Assembly (NCBI GenBank): GCA_050258375.1 | Contig: JBLMYQ010000066.1 | Coordinates: 4,666-68,665, forward strand | Direction: 5' to 3' | Length of the DNA: 64,000 bases | From: JBLMYQ01 sp050258375 | GTDB taxonomy: Bacteria; Bacillota; Clostridia; Acetivibrionales; UBA4821 | Notes under the pieces: generated by a model | The model's database searches: none | The model's input: only the letters and a program-made list of their open reading frames with translations | Told to the model about the DNA's origin: nothing | Program-made: the position numbers and the translations under genes | Shown here: piece after piece, positions 1 through 8,171 of the stretch | Layout of the letters: every line of letters starts with the position of its first letter | Position numbering within the stretch: the stretch's first letter is position 1

Positions 1-1
1 T

Positions 2-1246
2 CTTGTGCCTTCTATGGGGCATATTTCTTCACGATGCCTCGTATCAACATTAAAATATATTGGTATCGATACAGTTGCGCTGGATGCACCGGCAGAAGAA
101 GAACTGCATATGGGAAGAGCAAATGCCTCTTGTAAGGAATGCTTACCTCTTATGCTTACAGTTGGAAGCCTTTTGAACTATCTTAAAAAGAATAAGAAAG
201 AGAATAAAATACTTGTTTATTTTATGCCTGAAGCTGAAGGCCCATGCCGTTTTGGACAATATCATGTTTATACGGAAAGATTGCTTCAAAAAATGGGAAT
301 AAAAAATGTAGCTCTTTTAACCCTTTCTTCAGGTAATTCATATGGCGGATTAGGCCTGAATTTCATGCTGAGAAGTTGGAAATCAGTTGTTATTTCGGAT
401 GCCCTGGAAAATATCTATAGTGCAATTTTAGCACTTGCTGTTGATAAAAAGAAAGCTATGAAAGTATTTAATTCTCAAGTAGAAATAATAGTAGAAAGCA
501 TATCCAAGGATAATGGACATGTATTAAACCAAAAGCTAAAGGCGGCTACAGCAGAATTTTCAAATATTAAACTAAAGTACCCTATTCATATGGCAAAAAA
601 AGTTGCGATAGTTGGAGAAATATATGTAAGAAGAGATAGCTTTTCAAGGCAGCATCTTGTTGAAAAATTAGCCGAAAAGGGAATAGTTACAACCGTAGCA
701 TCCGTAATTGAGTGGATTTACTATGTTGACTATCTCGTAAAAAATGATCTGGCAATAAAGGCTGATTTTAAAGATAAATTAAATGTCAAAATGTCAGGTA
801 TAGTAAAAATGAAATATGAAAAGGAAATCAAAAAGATATTTGCGAAATCAAATCTTATTGATTTTCATCCTATAAATGTTGAGGAAGTAATTGAGAACGC
901 AAATGAGCTTCTCTCTCCCCATTTGCCCGGAGAAGCAATATTAACTATAGGTACAGCTATTACAGATATTATTGACCATGTTGATGGAATTGTATCTATA
1001 GGACCTTTTGGATGTATGCCTGCCAGAATTGCAGAAGCAATATTGACAAACAAGCTTAGCAGTCATAAAGCAAAGGTATCACAAAGCAAAATAGTCAAGA
1101 CCGTGCTAGAGAAATATCCTAATTTACCTTTCTTAAGCATTGAAAGCGACGGTAATCCATTCCCACAGGTCATTGACATTAAGCTTGAGGCATTTGCGCT
1201 GCAGGTTGAAAGAATAAATGAATTGGTAAATGAGTTAAGAGGCTGA
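2..1246 (+). CDS. Acyl-CoA dehydratase activase-related protein, C-terminal part (5' end outside window)
   Basis: The reading frame is open back to the window edge with no stop, so the gene begins upstream; the GTG at 5 is probably internal. The visible 414 residues resemble the last third of the large clostridial proteins that combine a BcrAD/BadFG-type ATPase with a DUF2229/2-hydroxyglutaryl-CoA dehydratase-like region. Diagnostic stretches are PSMGHISS, SCKECLPL, a PEAEGPCRFGQYH block and GPFGCMPAR near the C-terminus, where cysteines may hold an iron-sulfur cluster. The physiological substrate of these proteins is unknown, so no reaction is assigned. tlyA follows after three bases and is likely co-transcribed. 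The family call is fairly firm; the function is not. Confidence 0.75.
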   Translation, partial: LVPSMGHISSRCLVSTLKYIGIDTVALDAPAEEELHMGRANASCKECLPLMLTVGSLLNYLKKNKKENKILVYFMPEAEGPCRFGQYHVYTERLLQKMGIKNVALLTLSSGNSYGGLGLNFMLRSWKSVVISDALENIYSAILALAVDKKKAMKVFNSQVEIIVESISKDNGHVLNQKLKAATAEFSNIKLKYPIHMAKKVAIVGEIYVRRDSFSRQHLVEKLAEKGIVTTVASVIEWIYYVDYLVKNDLAIKADFKDKLNVKMSGIVKMKYEKEIKKIFAKSNLIDFHPINVEEVIENANELLSPHLPGEAILTIGTAITDIIDHVDGIVSIGPFGCMPARIAEAILTNKLSSHKAKVSQSKIVKTVLEKYPNLPFLSIESDGNPFPQVIDIKLEAFALQVERINELVNELRG

Positions 1247-1249
1247 GTT

Positions 1250-2050
1250 ATGAAGAAACGTATAGACATTCTCCTTGTTGAAAAAGGGCATATTCAAAGC
1301 AGGGAACGCGCACAGACTGAAATAATGGCAGGTAACGTTTTTGTTAATGGACAAAGAGTTGATAAGGCTGGAGAAAGATATGATGAGGAAATAGAAATAG
1401 AGGTTCGCGGCAAAGCTATTCCTTATGTAAGCAGAGGAGGGCTAAAACTAGAAAAGGCATTAGCTGCTTTTGGTCTTGATTTGAAAGGTAAGACTTGTAT
1501 TGATGTTGGTGCTTCAACAGGCGGTTTTACAGATTGTATGCTTAAAAACGGAGCGGTAAAGGTTTTTTCCATAGATGTTGGCTACGGACAATTGGCGTGG
1601 GAGCTTAGGCAGGATAAAAGGGTTGTATGCATGGATAGGACAAACATAAGATATGTTGAGCCAAGGCATATCGGTGAGCCTGTAGATTTTTGCTCTATTG
1701 ATGTTTCTTTTATTTCGCTAACGATTGTTCTGCCTGCAGTTATAAAATTGTTAAAGGATAATGGGGAAATTGTATGCCTTGTTAAGCCTCAATTTGAAGC
1801 GGGAAGGGATAAGGTAGGTAAAAAAGGCGTTGTGAGAGATATTGAGGTTCACAAAGAGGTGCTTTACAAGGTGTTGAATTGGGCAAATAACAATGGGCTT
1901 ATATTTAAAGGACTTGACCATTCTCCAATTAAAGGTCCGGAAGGCAATATAGAGTACCTGGTTTATTTCAGTAAAAACGCACAGGAGTCTGGACTACAAG
2001 CAGAACTGATAGAGGCTGTGACTGATTTATCACATAAGGAATTATATTGA
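1250..2050 (+). CDS. tlyA: TlyA family rRNA 2'-O-methyltransferase
   Basis: The protein is 266 residues. An S4 RNA-binding domain occupies about residues 1-60 (RIDILLVEKG, then GNVFVNG), followed by an FtsJ/RrmJ-type methyltransferase fold with the SAM motif DVGASTGGF at about 85. TlyA enzymes methylate ribose 2'-OH groups of cytidines in 16S and/or 23S rRNA; in some species the protein is also called a hemolysin. The ATG at 1250 lies three bases after the upstream stop. In many Firmicutes tlyA is followed by nadK, argR and recN. Here it is followed by a large non-coding region and then an opposite-strand gene, so that linkage is broken. Confidence 0.93.
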   Translation: MKKRIDILLVEKGHIQSRERAQTEIMAGNVFVNGQRVDKAGERYDEEIEIEVRGKAIPYVSRGGLKLEKALAAFGLDLKGKTCIDVGASTGGFTDCMLKNGAVKVFSIDVGYGQLAWELRQDKRVVCMDRTNIRYVEPRHIGEPVDFCSIDVSFISLTIVLPAVIKLLKDNGEIVCLVKPQFEAGRDKVGKKGVVRDIEVHKEVLYKVLNWANNNGLIFKGLDHSPIKGPEGNIEYLVYFSKNAQESGLQAELIEAVTDLSHKELY

Positions 2051-2089
2051 AGATTTGATAAAAAAATAGAAAAATTTAAATTAAAAATA

Positions 2090-2119
2090 TTGACAATTAA
2101 GTTGTCCAAATGATAAAAT
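2090..2119 (+). promoter_or_regulatory. Sigma-A-type promoter of the large ncRNA
   Basis: TTGACA at 2090-2095 is a perfect -35 box. TAAAAT at 2114-2119 is the -10 box, 18 bases away. It lies 40 bases after the tlyA stop and no gene with a credible start follows, so it most likely drives the RNA beginning near 2126. Seen in sequence; activity is inferred. Confidence 0.7.
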
Positions 2120-2125
2120 GTGAAA

Positions 2126-2800
2126 AGTTAATGTAATGAAACAAACCTATTTTTATCAGTTGATGCAATTGCAAAAACGGACGTAGAGGAGGAATGTATA
2201 TGATTCGGCGAGGCCCAACCTGTGGCATAATATTGCTGTTGAACAAAAAAAAGGTTTGATCGGCCAGCGACTCCCGGTGCCGGCTTATATGCCGGAAAAA
2301 TAAAAGAAGTGCCCCAAAAAAGAAGACGTTGAAAGGAGGATGGCGATATGATTGTATCGAGGATGACCAAATAAAAATTGTGATTGCCGGTAAAATCGTG
2401 AACCAGGCGAACAATGTTGTATGCTGGAAAGGGCCTTTGGGAAAAAGCAAAGGGGGAGATTGATTTCATTCTGAAAATGTTTGCTTGCTTGAAGATTTCG
2501 ACTTGAAGGGTCAACGTGGATCATATCGACGATTCTTTATCCGAAGCTCCAAAGCGATAATCCGAAATAAGCAGATTTTCCGAAGTAATATATAAGCTTT
2601 CCGCAATTGCGGAGTGAGTACCTAATGCAAGGAAGTGGTGTGTCAATACGATGGGATTACTGGAAGACCAAGGCAAACAATTCTATGCAATTGCATAATG
2701 CAAACAGGCCTCTGACGGTCTAGAAAGGAAAATCCTAAAAGAATAAAGCAATGTCAATTAATCGGGAGCCTCCAGAAAACTGGGGGCTTTCCCAATTATT
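2126..2800 (+). ncRNA. Large structured non-coding RNA, OLE-like candidate
   Basis: About 670 bases run from a strong promoter to a strong terminator hairpin with no convincing reading frame on the plus strand. A hand count of 2161-2340 gives 81 G+C of 180 (45%), above the roughly one-third seen in nearby genes, as expected for structured RNA. Visible helices include GGCC plus CAACCT (2212-2221) with AGGTTTG and GGCC (2252-2265), CCGGC/GCCGG (2280-2295), CGATA/TATCG (2344-2359) and TCCGC/GCGGA (2600-2613). OLE RNA is a roughly 600-nt RNA of anaerobic and extremophilic Firmicutes that often lies in the tlyA (yqxC) neighbourhood, so size and context fit. I could not align it to the family, and the OLE-associated membrane protein gene usually found beside it is absent. 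The ncRNA call is more secure than the family name. Confidence 0.65.
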
Positions 2801-2935
2801 TTGGAGCTGTTTTTCTAATGCATTTCTTTCCTGTTTTTGAATTATTGTTTTTAATCCAAATCTTTCTGGAAGCGTATTAACTCCAAAAACAGGAGAGTTA
2901 TCTATAAAGGTTTCAACATCACGTTCTTTCTTCAT
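2735..2935 (-). CDS. Possible small protein of unknown function, or a remnant
   Basis: A 66-residue frame begins at an ATG (2935) preceded by a good AGAAAGGAAA ribosome binding site. The product is charged, begins MKKERDVETF, and has no transmembrane segment or family that I recognise. Its last 20 or so codons run antisense through the terminator hairpin of the ncRNA, which may mean that the frame is fortuitous or that only the 5' part descends from a real gene. It sits between the ncRNA and the hppA terminator. Low confidence. Confidence 0.3.
   Translation of the reverse strand: MKKERDVETFIDNSPVFGVNTLPERFGLKTIIQKQERNALEKQLQNNWESPQFSGGSRLIDIALFF
2764..2793 (+). terminator. Terminator hairpin of the large ncRNA
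   Basis: GGGA-GCCTCCAG, an AAAA loop and CTGGGGGC-TTTCCC form a stem of at least eight continuous pairs (2768-2787) with an outer extension. The downstream T-run is weak (AATTATTTT), so termination may be partial. Confidence 0.6.
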
Positions 2936-2985
2936 AATTGATTTCCTTTCTATTTTCTGCTTTTATATATTTTCCCCACATAATA

Positions 2986-3025
2986 AAAAAACAAACTGAA
3001 ATTTTAAAATTTCAGTTTGTTTTTT
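2986..3025 (-). terminator. Perfect 40-base palindrome, terminator of hppA
   Basis: Each arm is 20 bases, centred at 3005/3006, and begins and ends in runs of A and T, so it can terminate in both directions. It lies 81 bases beyond the hppA stop codon. Confidence 0.8.
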
Positions 3026-3057
3026 ATAGACCAAAGTCTTAGAATTTATACTTATTC

Positions 3058-3104
3058 TTCCCTCGCCTGATTTCGAGAGAGGGAAGATAGATGGGTGAGG
3101 GCAG
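3058..3104. repeat. Dispersed CTCACCC...CCCTCTCT intergenic repeat, copy 1
   Basis: Read on the minus strand it contains CCCTCACCCATC followed by TTCCCTCTCTCG and a complementary GAGGGAAG, which folds into a hairpin. The same pattern recurs at 8092, 13123 and twice within 51093-51263. It lies directly after hppA. This copy is divergent. Confidence 0.5.
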
Positions 3105-3105
3105 T

Positions 3106-5130
3106 TTATTTTATCATTGCGGCGATAATTGGAGCTATAATAAGTGATATTGTACCCATAACCTTGATTACTGCATTCAAAGATGGACCTGCAGTATCTT
3201 TGAATGGGTCACCAACTGTATCTCCAACAACTGCTGCTTTATGTGTATCTGAACCTTTTCCTCCATGATTTCCTGCTTCTATGTGCTTTTTAGCATTATC
3301 CCATGCACCGCCGGCATTTGACATCTTAAGGGCTAAAAGAACTCCTGTAGATGTACCGCCAACCAGCATACCACCAATTACCTTTAATGCAACTGCTGGA
3401 TTGAAAATTGATATTCCAAAGCCAACAACTATTATACTAAGAGGTGCAAGCAAGCCGGGGACAATCATTCTCTTAATTGCAGCTTTAGTAGATATGTCTA
3501 CACATTTTTTGTAATCTGCTTTTGCCTTGCCGTCTAAAAGACCCGGGATTTCTCTGAATTGTCTTCTGACTTCTTCAATCATGTCATAGGCTGCATGTCC
3601 AACTGCTCTCATGGCAAAAGCACAGAAGAGGAATGGAATCATTGCACCGAATAGAAGTCCCATTGTAATATTAGGATCTAAAATATTCAAGTCTGTCAGA
3701 TTTGCTCTCTGAGCAAAAGCTGAGAACAATGCAATTGCAGTTATTGCAGCAGAACCGATTGCAAAACCTTTAGCGATTGCAGCGGTTGTGTTTCCAACAG
3801 AATCAAGCTTGTCTGTAACTTCACGAACCTTTGGATCAAGACCTGCCATTTCAGCTATACCACCAGCATTGTCAGCGATTGGACCGTAAGCATCAATGGC
3901 TACTATTGTTCCTGCCATCGACAGCATACCCATTGCTGCTAAAGCAATACCAAAGAATCCGTTTGCTCCGCCGCCGGGTATCTGATAAGCTGCCACGACT
4001 GTAATAATAATTATCATTATTGGAGCTGCAGTACTTTCAAGACCTACAGACAACCCATAGATTGCATTAGTTGCAGGACCGCTTTTAGATGCATTAACTA
4101 TTTGTTGAACTGGTCTATATTCTGCAGAGGTATAATATTCGGTTATTAAACCAATTAGAATATTTGCAATCAAGCCTGCCATAATTGAACAGAAAAATAC
4201 AAGATTATTGTTAGGTAAAAAGTATTGTGTCAAAAAGAAAGCAGCAATTGCGGTTAATATAAATGAAGCATAAAGACTTCTGTTGAGACCTGACTGAGGA
4301 TTATGATCATCACCTGTGTAGATGAATACTGTACCGATAATTGATGCTATTATACCTGCTGCTCCCAAACAAAGAGGAAGCATTATGCCTGAAGTACCAA
4401 ATAGTGCTGCTCCTAAAAGCATAGCTGCTATTGATGTAGCTGCATATGATTCAAATAAATCGGCACCCATTCCTGCAACGTCACCAACATTGTCACCAAC
4501 GTTGTCAGCAATTACAGCCGGATTTCTTGGATCGTCTTCTGGAATTCCTGCTTCAACTTTACCAACCAAATCTGCACCAACGTCTGCAGCCTTAGTAAAT
4601 ATTCCTCCGCCAACACGTGCAAAGAGTGCAATCAAAGAAGCACCAAATGCAAAACTGTCAATAGAAGCAATAGCACTAGCATTTTGTTTTGCTACAAATA
4701 TGTATAGTAATGTAACTCCTAAAATACCAAGACCAACAACTCCCATACCCATTACAGAACCGCCTTTGAATGAGATTGCGAGAGCTTTTTTTAAGCTTGT
4801 CTGAGCTGCATTGGTTGTTCTGGCATTTGCTCTTGTTGCAATATACATACCCAGATAGCCTGCGCAAGCTGAGAAAAGAGCACCTACCAAGAATGAAATT
4901 GCTGAAAATATTTTTGCTTCAGAAAAGCATGCAAGAAGAGCAAAAATTAAAATTGTTATTGGTATTAGTGTTTTGTACTGTCGATTTAAAAATGCCATAG
5001 CGCCTTGCTGTATCGCTTCTGAAATTTCTTTCATTTTATCTGTTCCCATATCTTCTTTGAGAACTGACATAGAAAGATACAGTGCGAATAGTAACCCAAC
5101 AAAGCCTACTGCCACGATCATGAATGACAT
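3106..5130 (-). CDS. hppA: Membrane-bound ion-pumping pyrophosphatase
   Basis: A 674-residue polytopic membrane protein of the usual family length. It hydrolyses cytosolic pyrophosphate and pumps H+ and/or Na+ outward. The signature DVGADLVGKVE is at residues 183-193, followed by the Asp-rich DNVGDNVGD segment that binds Mg-pyrophosphate. The motif GNTTAA at about 446-451 has Ala at the position where K+-independent enzymes carry Lys, so the enzyme is predicted to be K+-dependent. The pumped ion cannot be read safely from motifs. The ATG at 5130 follows GGAGG, with a TTGAAT-17-TAAAAT promoter further upstream. It is monocistronic, ending in the palindrome at 2986-3025. Confidence 0.96.
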   Translation of the reverse strand: MSFMIVAVGFVGLLFALYLSMSVLKEDMGTDKMKEISEAIQQGAMAFLNRQYKTLIPITILIFALLACFSEAKIFSAISFLVGALFSACAGYLGMYIATRANARTTNAAQTSLKKALAISFKGGSVMGMGVVGLGILGVTLLYIFVAKQNASAIASIDSFAFGASLIALFARVGGGIFTKAADVGADLVGKVEAGIPEDDPRNPAVIADNVGDNVGDVAGMGADLFESYAATSIAAMLLGAALFGTSGIMLPLCLGAAGIIASIIGTVFIYTGDDHNPQSGLNRSLYASFILTAIAAFFLTQYFLPNNNLVFFCSIMAGLIANILIGLITEYYTSAEYRPVQQIVNASKSGPATNAIYGLSVGLESTAAPIMIIIITVVAAYQIPGGGANGFFGIALAAMGMLSMAGTIVAIDAYGPIADNAGGIAEMAGLDPKVREVTDKLDSVGNTTAAIAKGFAIGSAAITAIALFSAFAQRANLTDLNILDPNITMGLLFGAMIPFLFCAFAMRAVGHAAYDMIEEVRRQFREIPGLLDGKAKADYKKCVDISTKAAIKRMIVPGLLAPLSIIVVGFGISIFNPAVALKVIGGMLVGGTSTGVLLALKMSNAGGAWDNAKKHIEAGNHGGKGSDTHKAAVVGDTVGDPFKDTAGPSLNAVIKVMGTISLIIAPIIAAMIK

Positions 5131-5179
5131 TAAAATTTCCTCCTTTATTTAAATTAATATTTCTATATCTAGCCGTCAT

Positions 5180-5208
5180 ATTTTACTATATAATCCTTAA
5201 CTATTCAA
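5180..5208 (-). promoter_or_regulatory. Promoter of hppA
   Basis: On the minus strand TTGAAT (5208-5203) and TAAAAT (5185-5180) are separated by 17 bases, about 50 bases before the hppA start codon. Confidence 0.6.
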
Positions 5209-5294
5209 GAAAATTTATATATTGTCCATTAACTTTATAGTTTATACTACTTTAAGTAAGAAAATGACTCCAGATAAAGACATTCGGATAAAAT

Positions 5295-6137
5295 TTAGAA
5301 TCCTTTTCCGAAAACTTCTTTTGTTTCTGATATTGAAATAAAAGCAAATGGGTCTGCTTTAAGGGTTAAATCCTTTAAGCGTGCCAATTCAAATTTTGTA
5401 GTTACACACATTATTACCTTTTTTTCATTATGCAAGAATCCACCTTCTGCGTGAAGGTAAGTAACACCTCTGTGAAGGGTTTTTAAGATTTGTTCTGCAA
5501 TAATTTCATATTTATCTGAAATTATTAAGACAGTAGTTTTGGTATTTACTCCTTCTTGCACCATATCAGTTACTGTTGATGCAACATACATACTGATAAG
5601 TGTAAACATTACTATTTCTGGTTTAAAGAAGATTAGTGAAATAATCATAATAACTACATTGCTGTATAATAGGAAGTTACCTATACTTAAATTAAACCTC
5701 TTTTTTATAATCATTCCGAGTATGTCGGTTCCACCGAGGGTTCCACCGCTTCTAAAAACAATACCTCCGCCTATTCCGGTTATAACTCCTGCATATATAG
5801 CCGCAAGAAGGCTGTTTTGTGTAGGAGTTTGCATTGCAGAAGCTATCGGAGGGATATTTCTAAACACAAATATCATTGTAGACATCATGGTGATTCCAAA
5901 AATGCTGTATAAAGTAAAGGTTTTACCCAATTGCTTGGCTCCTAATATAACAATAGGAATATTAAATATGAAAATCAATAGAGAAATGGGAATGCTTGTC
6001 AGATAAAAGACTATTAGCGAAAGACCTGAGATGCCTCCGCTTATGAGTCTGTGTGGAACTATAAAAACTGATATTGAGGTTGCAACCAATGCCGAACCAA
6101 GTGAAATTCCGAGCAGGTTTTTAAAAATTTTTTTCAT
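5295..6137 (-). CDS. YitT family membrane protein (DUF161 plus DUF2179)
   Basis: A 280-residue protein with five or so hydrophobic segments in its first 200 residues, Gly-rich loops (GGISGLSLI, GIGGGIVFRSGG, GGTDILG) typical of the YitT family, and a soluble C-terminal DUF2179 domain (residues 210-280). The family is widespread in Firmicutes and presumed to be transport-related; no substrate is established here. I chose the ATG at 6137, which follows AGGTG at a normal distance, over the GTG at 6146 that lies inside that ribosome binding site. It is divergent from trmK. Confidence 0.85.
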   Translation of the reverse strand: MKKIFKNLLGISLGSALVATSISVFIVPHRLISGGISGLSLIVFYLTSIPISLLIFIFNIPIVILGAKQLGKTFTLYSIFGITMMSTMIFVFRNIPPIASAMQTPTQNSLLAAIYAGVITGIGGGIVFRSGGTLGGTDILGMIIKKRFNLSIGNFLLYSNVVIMIISLIFFKPEIVMFTLISMYVASTVTDMVQEGVNTKTTVLIISDKYEIIAEQILKTLHRGVTYLHAEGGFLHNEKKVIMCVTTKFELARLKDLTLKADPFAFISISETKEVFGKGF

Positions 6138-6276
6138 ATGAGTCACCTTTTAGGTATTTTTGTTATTTATTATACACCCCAAAATTCTTCTTTTAAATAC
6201 ATAAAATATTTAATGAAAAAAAAGATTGTTTGTAATATAATTTTTCTGGAAAATATAATATAATTCAGGAGAAGAA

Positions 6277-6963
6277 ATGAAATTATCCAGTAGGCTCCAA
6301 TGTATTGCAAATCTTATTGAAACTTGTGAAGCAGCAGCAGATATTGGGACAGACCACGCTTATCTGCCAATTTATCTTATACATAGCCAAATATGCAAAA
6401 AGGTTATTGCTTGTGATGTAAGAAATGAACCCGTTAAAAAAGCTCAACGAAATGTAAGGAAAGCAGGTTTGGCAGATAAAATAGAGGTAAGGTTAGGAAA
6501 TGGACTTGAAGTTGTAAAGGAATCAGAAGCAGAAAGTATAATAATTTCAGGAATGGGAGGAACACAGATTACCAGAATCCTTGAAGGCGGTCAAGCTATT
6601 ATAAGAACTTTCCAAAGTTTAATACTACAGCCGATGACGCAGCACTTTGAGTTGAGAAACTGGTTAAAGAATAATAATTATGAAATTGTTGACGAGGATT
6701 TATGTAAAGAGGATGGGAGGATTTATCTGATTCTCAAAGTAGATTGTAAAACGAAAAATCAAGATGGTATTAATATTTATTTTGGAAATATATTATTTAA
6801 AAAAAGACATCCTTTATTAGCTGAATACATAAAAAAATATATTAAGGAATTTGAAGATGTAAAGCTGGAATTACTAAGTACAAACTCAGCAAAGCTAAAT
6901 AAAACACTTAAAGAAATTGAACAAAAAATAGAATTATTTAATAATTTCCTTAATCAAGTTTAA
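6277..6963 (+). CDS. trmK: tRNA (adenine(22)-N1)-methyltransferase
   Basis: A 228-residue protein with an N-terminal SAM-binding fold (ADIGTDHAYLPI at about 21-32), a conserved IISGMGGTQI segment and LQPMTQ, characteristic of the YqfN/TrmK family, followed by a helical C-terminal part. It modifies A22 of certain tRNAs. The ATG at 6277 follows GGAGAAG. nif3 starts 21 bases later, the conserved trmK-nif3 pair of Firmicutes. In Bacillus this pair follows sigA; here rpoD is 50 kb away. Confidence 0.9.
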   Translation: MKLSSRLQCIANLIETCEAAADIGTDHAYLPIYLIHSQICKKVIACDVRNEPVKKAQRNVRKAGLADKIEVRLGNGLEVVKESEAESIIISGMGGTQITRILEGGQAIIRTFQSLILQPMTQHFELRNWLKNNNYEIVDEDLCKEDGRIYLILKVDCKTKNQDGINIYFGNILFKKRHPLLAEYIKKYIKEFEDVKLELLSTNSAKLNKTLKEIEQKIELFNNFLNQV

Positions 6964-6984
6964 AATAATAATAGGAGGCTCTCT

Positions 6985-8091
6985 ATGTCCAGCAAATGTG
7001 GAAATATAATACAATATATGGAGCAAGTAGCACCCGGAAAGCTTTCGCAAAACTGGGATAATACAGGACTTTTAATTGGAGATGCAGAACAAAAGGTTAA
7101 AAAGGTTCTGGTTAGTCTGGATGTTACCCCTGATATTGCTGATGAAGCAATAGCTATTGGGGCGGATATGATTGTTGCTCATCATCCACTTATTTTCAAG
7201 CCCTTAAATAATATTAGAAGGGATAATCCCCTCGGAAAACTATTGTATAGGCTTATTCAGCATAATGTTAATGTGTTTTGTGCACATACAAACCTGGATT
7301 CTGCCGGTGGAGGAGTTAACCATACCTTGGCTGAAATGTTTGAGCTTAAAGATGTGCAGGTTCTTGAAGCTAGTTATAATGAGGGATATAAAAAAATTGC
7401 GGTATTTGTTCCGGTTGAGTATGTTGATAGGGTAAGAGAGGCTGTGGCAGCAGCCGGAGCAGGATGGCTTGGCAACTATAGCGATTGCAGCTTTATGGCA
7501 CAGGGTATTGGAACCTTTAAGCCTCTTGAAGGTAGTAATCCGGTAAAAGGTTCTATTGGAGAGCTTGAAAAGGTGGAAGAGTTCAAGCTGGAAGCTATTG
7601 TCCCCGAGGATAAAGTGGATAAGGTTATAGAGGCTATGATTGAAGCACATCCTTATGAAGAGGTTGCTTATGACGTTTATAATATTGAAAATAAAAATGC
7701 TGAATATGGTTTTGCCAGAATGGGTAAGCTTCAAGAAAAGATTGATCTTGTTTCTTTGGCAGCTATAGCTAAAAAAACATTGGGGATTAAGAAGGTCAGA
7801 TTTATTGGTGATGCAAACAAGATAGTTGAAAATGTTATTGTTTCTTCCGGAGCTTATTATGATATTGCCAGAATAGCTAAAATGAAAGGTGCAGATGTAA
7901 TTATAACCGGGGATTTAAAATATCACGATGCACGTAAAATACTTGATTATGGGTTATGTGCTATTGATGCAGGTCACTTTGGAACAGAAAATGTAATTGT
8001 ACCTGTTATAGCAAATTATTTATCACAAATGGCTGAAGATGTACAGGTTGTGACATCAACCAGATCAAAGGATGTTTTTATGGTTTTATAA
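6985..8091 (+). CDS. Nif3-like dinuclear metal center protein (YqfO type)
   Basis: A 368-residue protein. The two Nif3 halves carry the metal-ligand motifs AHHPLIF (about residue 65), CAHTNLD (about 100) and DAGHFGTE (about 332). Between them lies a roughly 100-residue PII/CutA-like insertion (about 130-235, ending AHPYEEVAYDVY), as in YqfO of Bacillus. The family binds two divalent metals; it is often labelled GTP cyclohydrolase 1 type 2 homolog, but the reaction is not firmly established. The ATG at 6985 follows AGGAGG. The stop is followed immediately by a CTCACCCC repeat. Confidence 0.9.
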   Translation: MSSKCGNIIQYMEQVAPGKLSQNWDNTGLLIGDAEQKVKKVLVSLDVTPDIADEAIAIGADMIVAHHPLIFKPLNNIRRDNPLGKLLYRLIQHNVNVFCAHTNLDSAGGGVNHTLAEMFELKDVQVLEASYNEGYKKIAVFVPVEYVDRVREAVAAAGAGWLGNYSDCSFMAQGIGTFKPLEGSNPVKGSIGELEKVEEFKLEAIVPEDKVDKVIEAMIEAHPYEEVAYDVYNIENKNAEYGFARMGKLQEKIDLVSLAAIAKKTLGIKKVRFIGDANKIVENVIVSSGAYYDIARIAKMKGADVIITGDLKYHDARKILDYGLCAIDAGHFGTENVIVPVIANYLSQMAEDVQVVTSTRSKDVFMVL

Positions 8092-8131
8092 CTCACCCCC
8101 TAGCCCCCTCTCTTAAAATAGAGGGGGATGA
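8092..8131 (+). repeat. CTCACCCC hairpin repeat, copy 2
   Basis: It begins CTCACCCCCTAGCC and contains CCCCCTCT and AGAGGGGG around an AAAAT loop, a stable hairpin without a T-run. It starts in the base after the nif3 stop codon. It is nearly identical to the copy at 51093. Confidence 0.7.
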
Positions 8132-8171
8132 GAGTTTTTAAATATATAACTATTTTAAAAGGAGGAGAAAA

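Noticed and set aside
2097..2524. Overlapping minus-strand frames of 79-128 codons opposite the ncRNA
   Set aside because: They lack ribosome binding sites and recognisable domains, overlap one another in different frames, and lie inside hairpin-forming sequence bounded by a plus-strand promoter and terminator.
4322..4804. Plus-strand frame of 160 codons inside hppA
   Set aside because: It is the complement of a highly conserved membrane pyrophosphatase region, has no ribosome binding site, and its Pro/Ser/Ala-rich product is typical of an antisense shadow.
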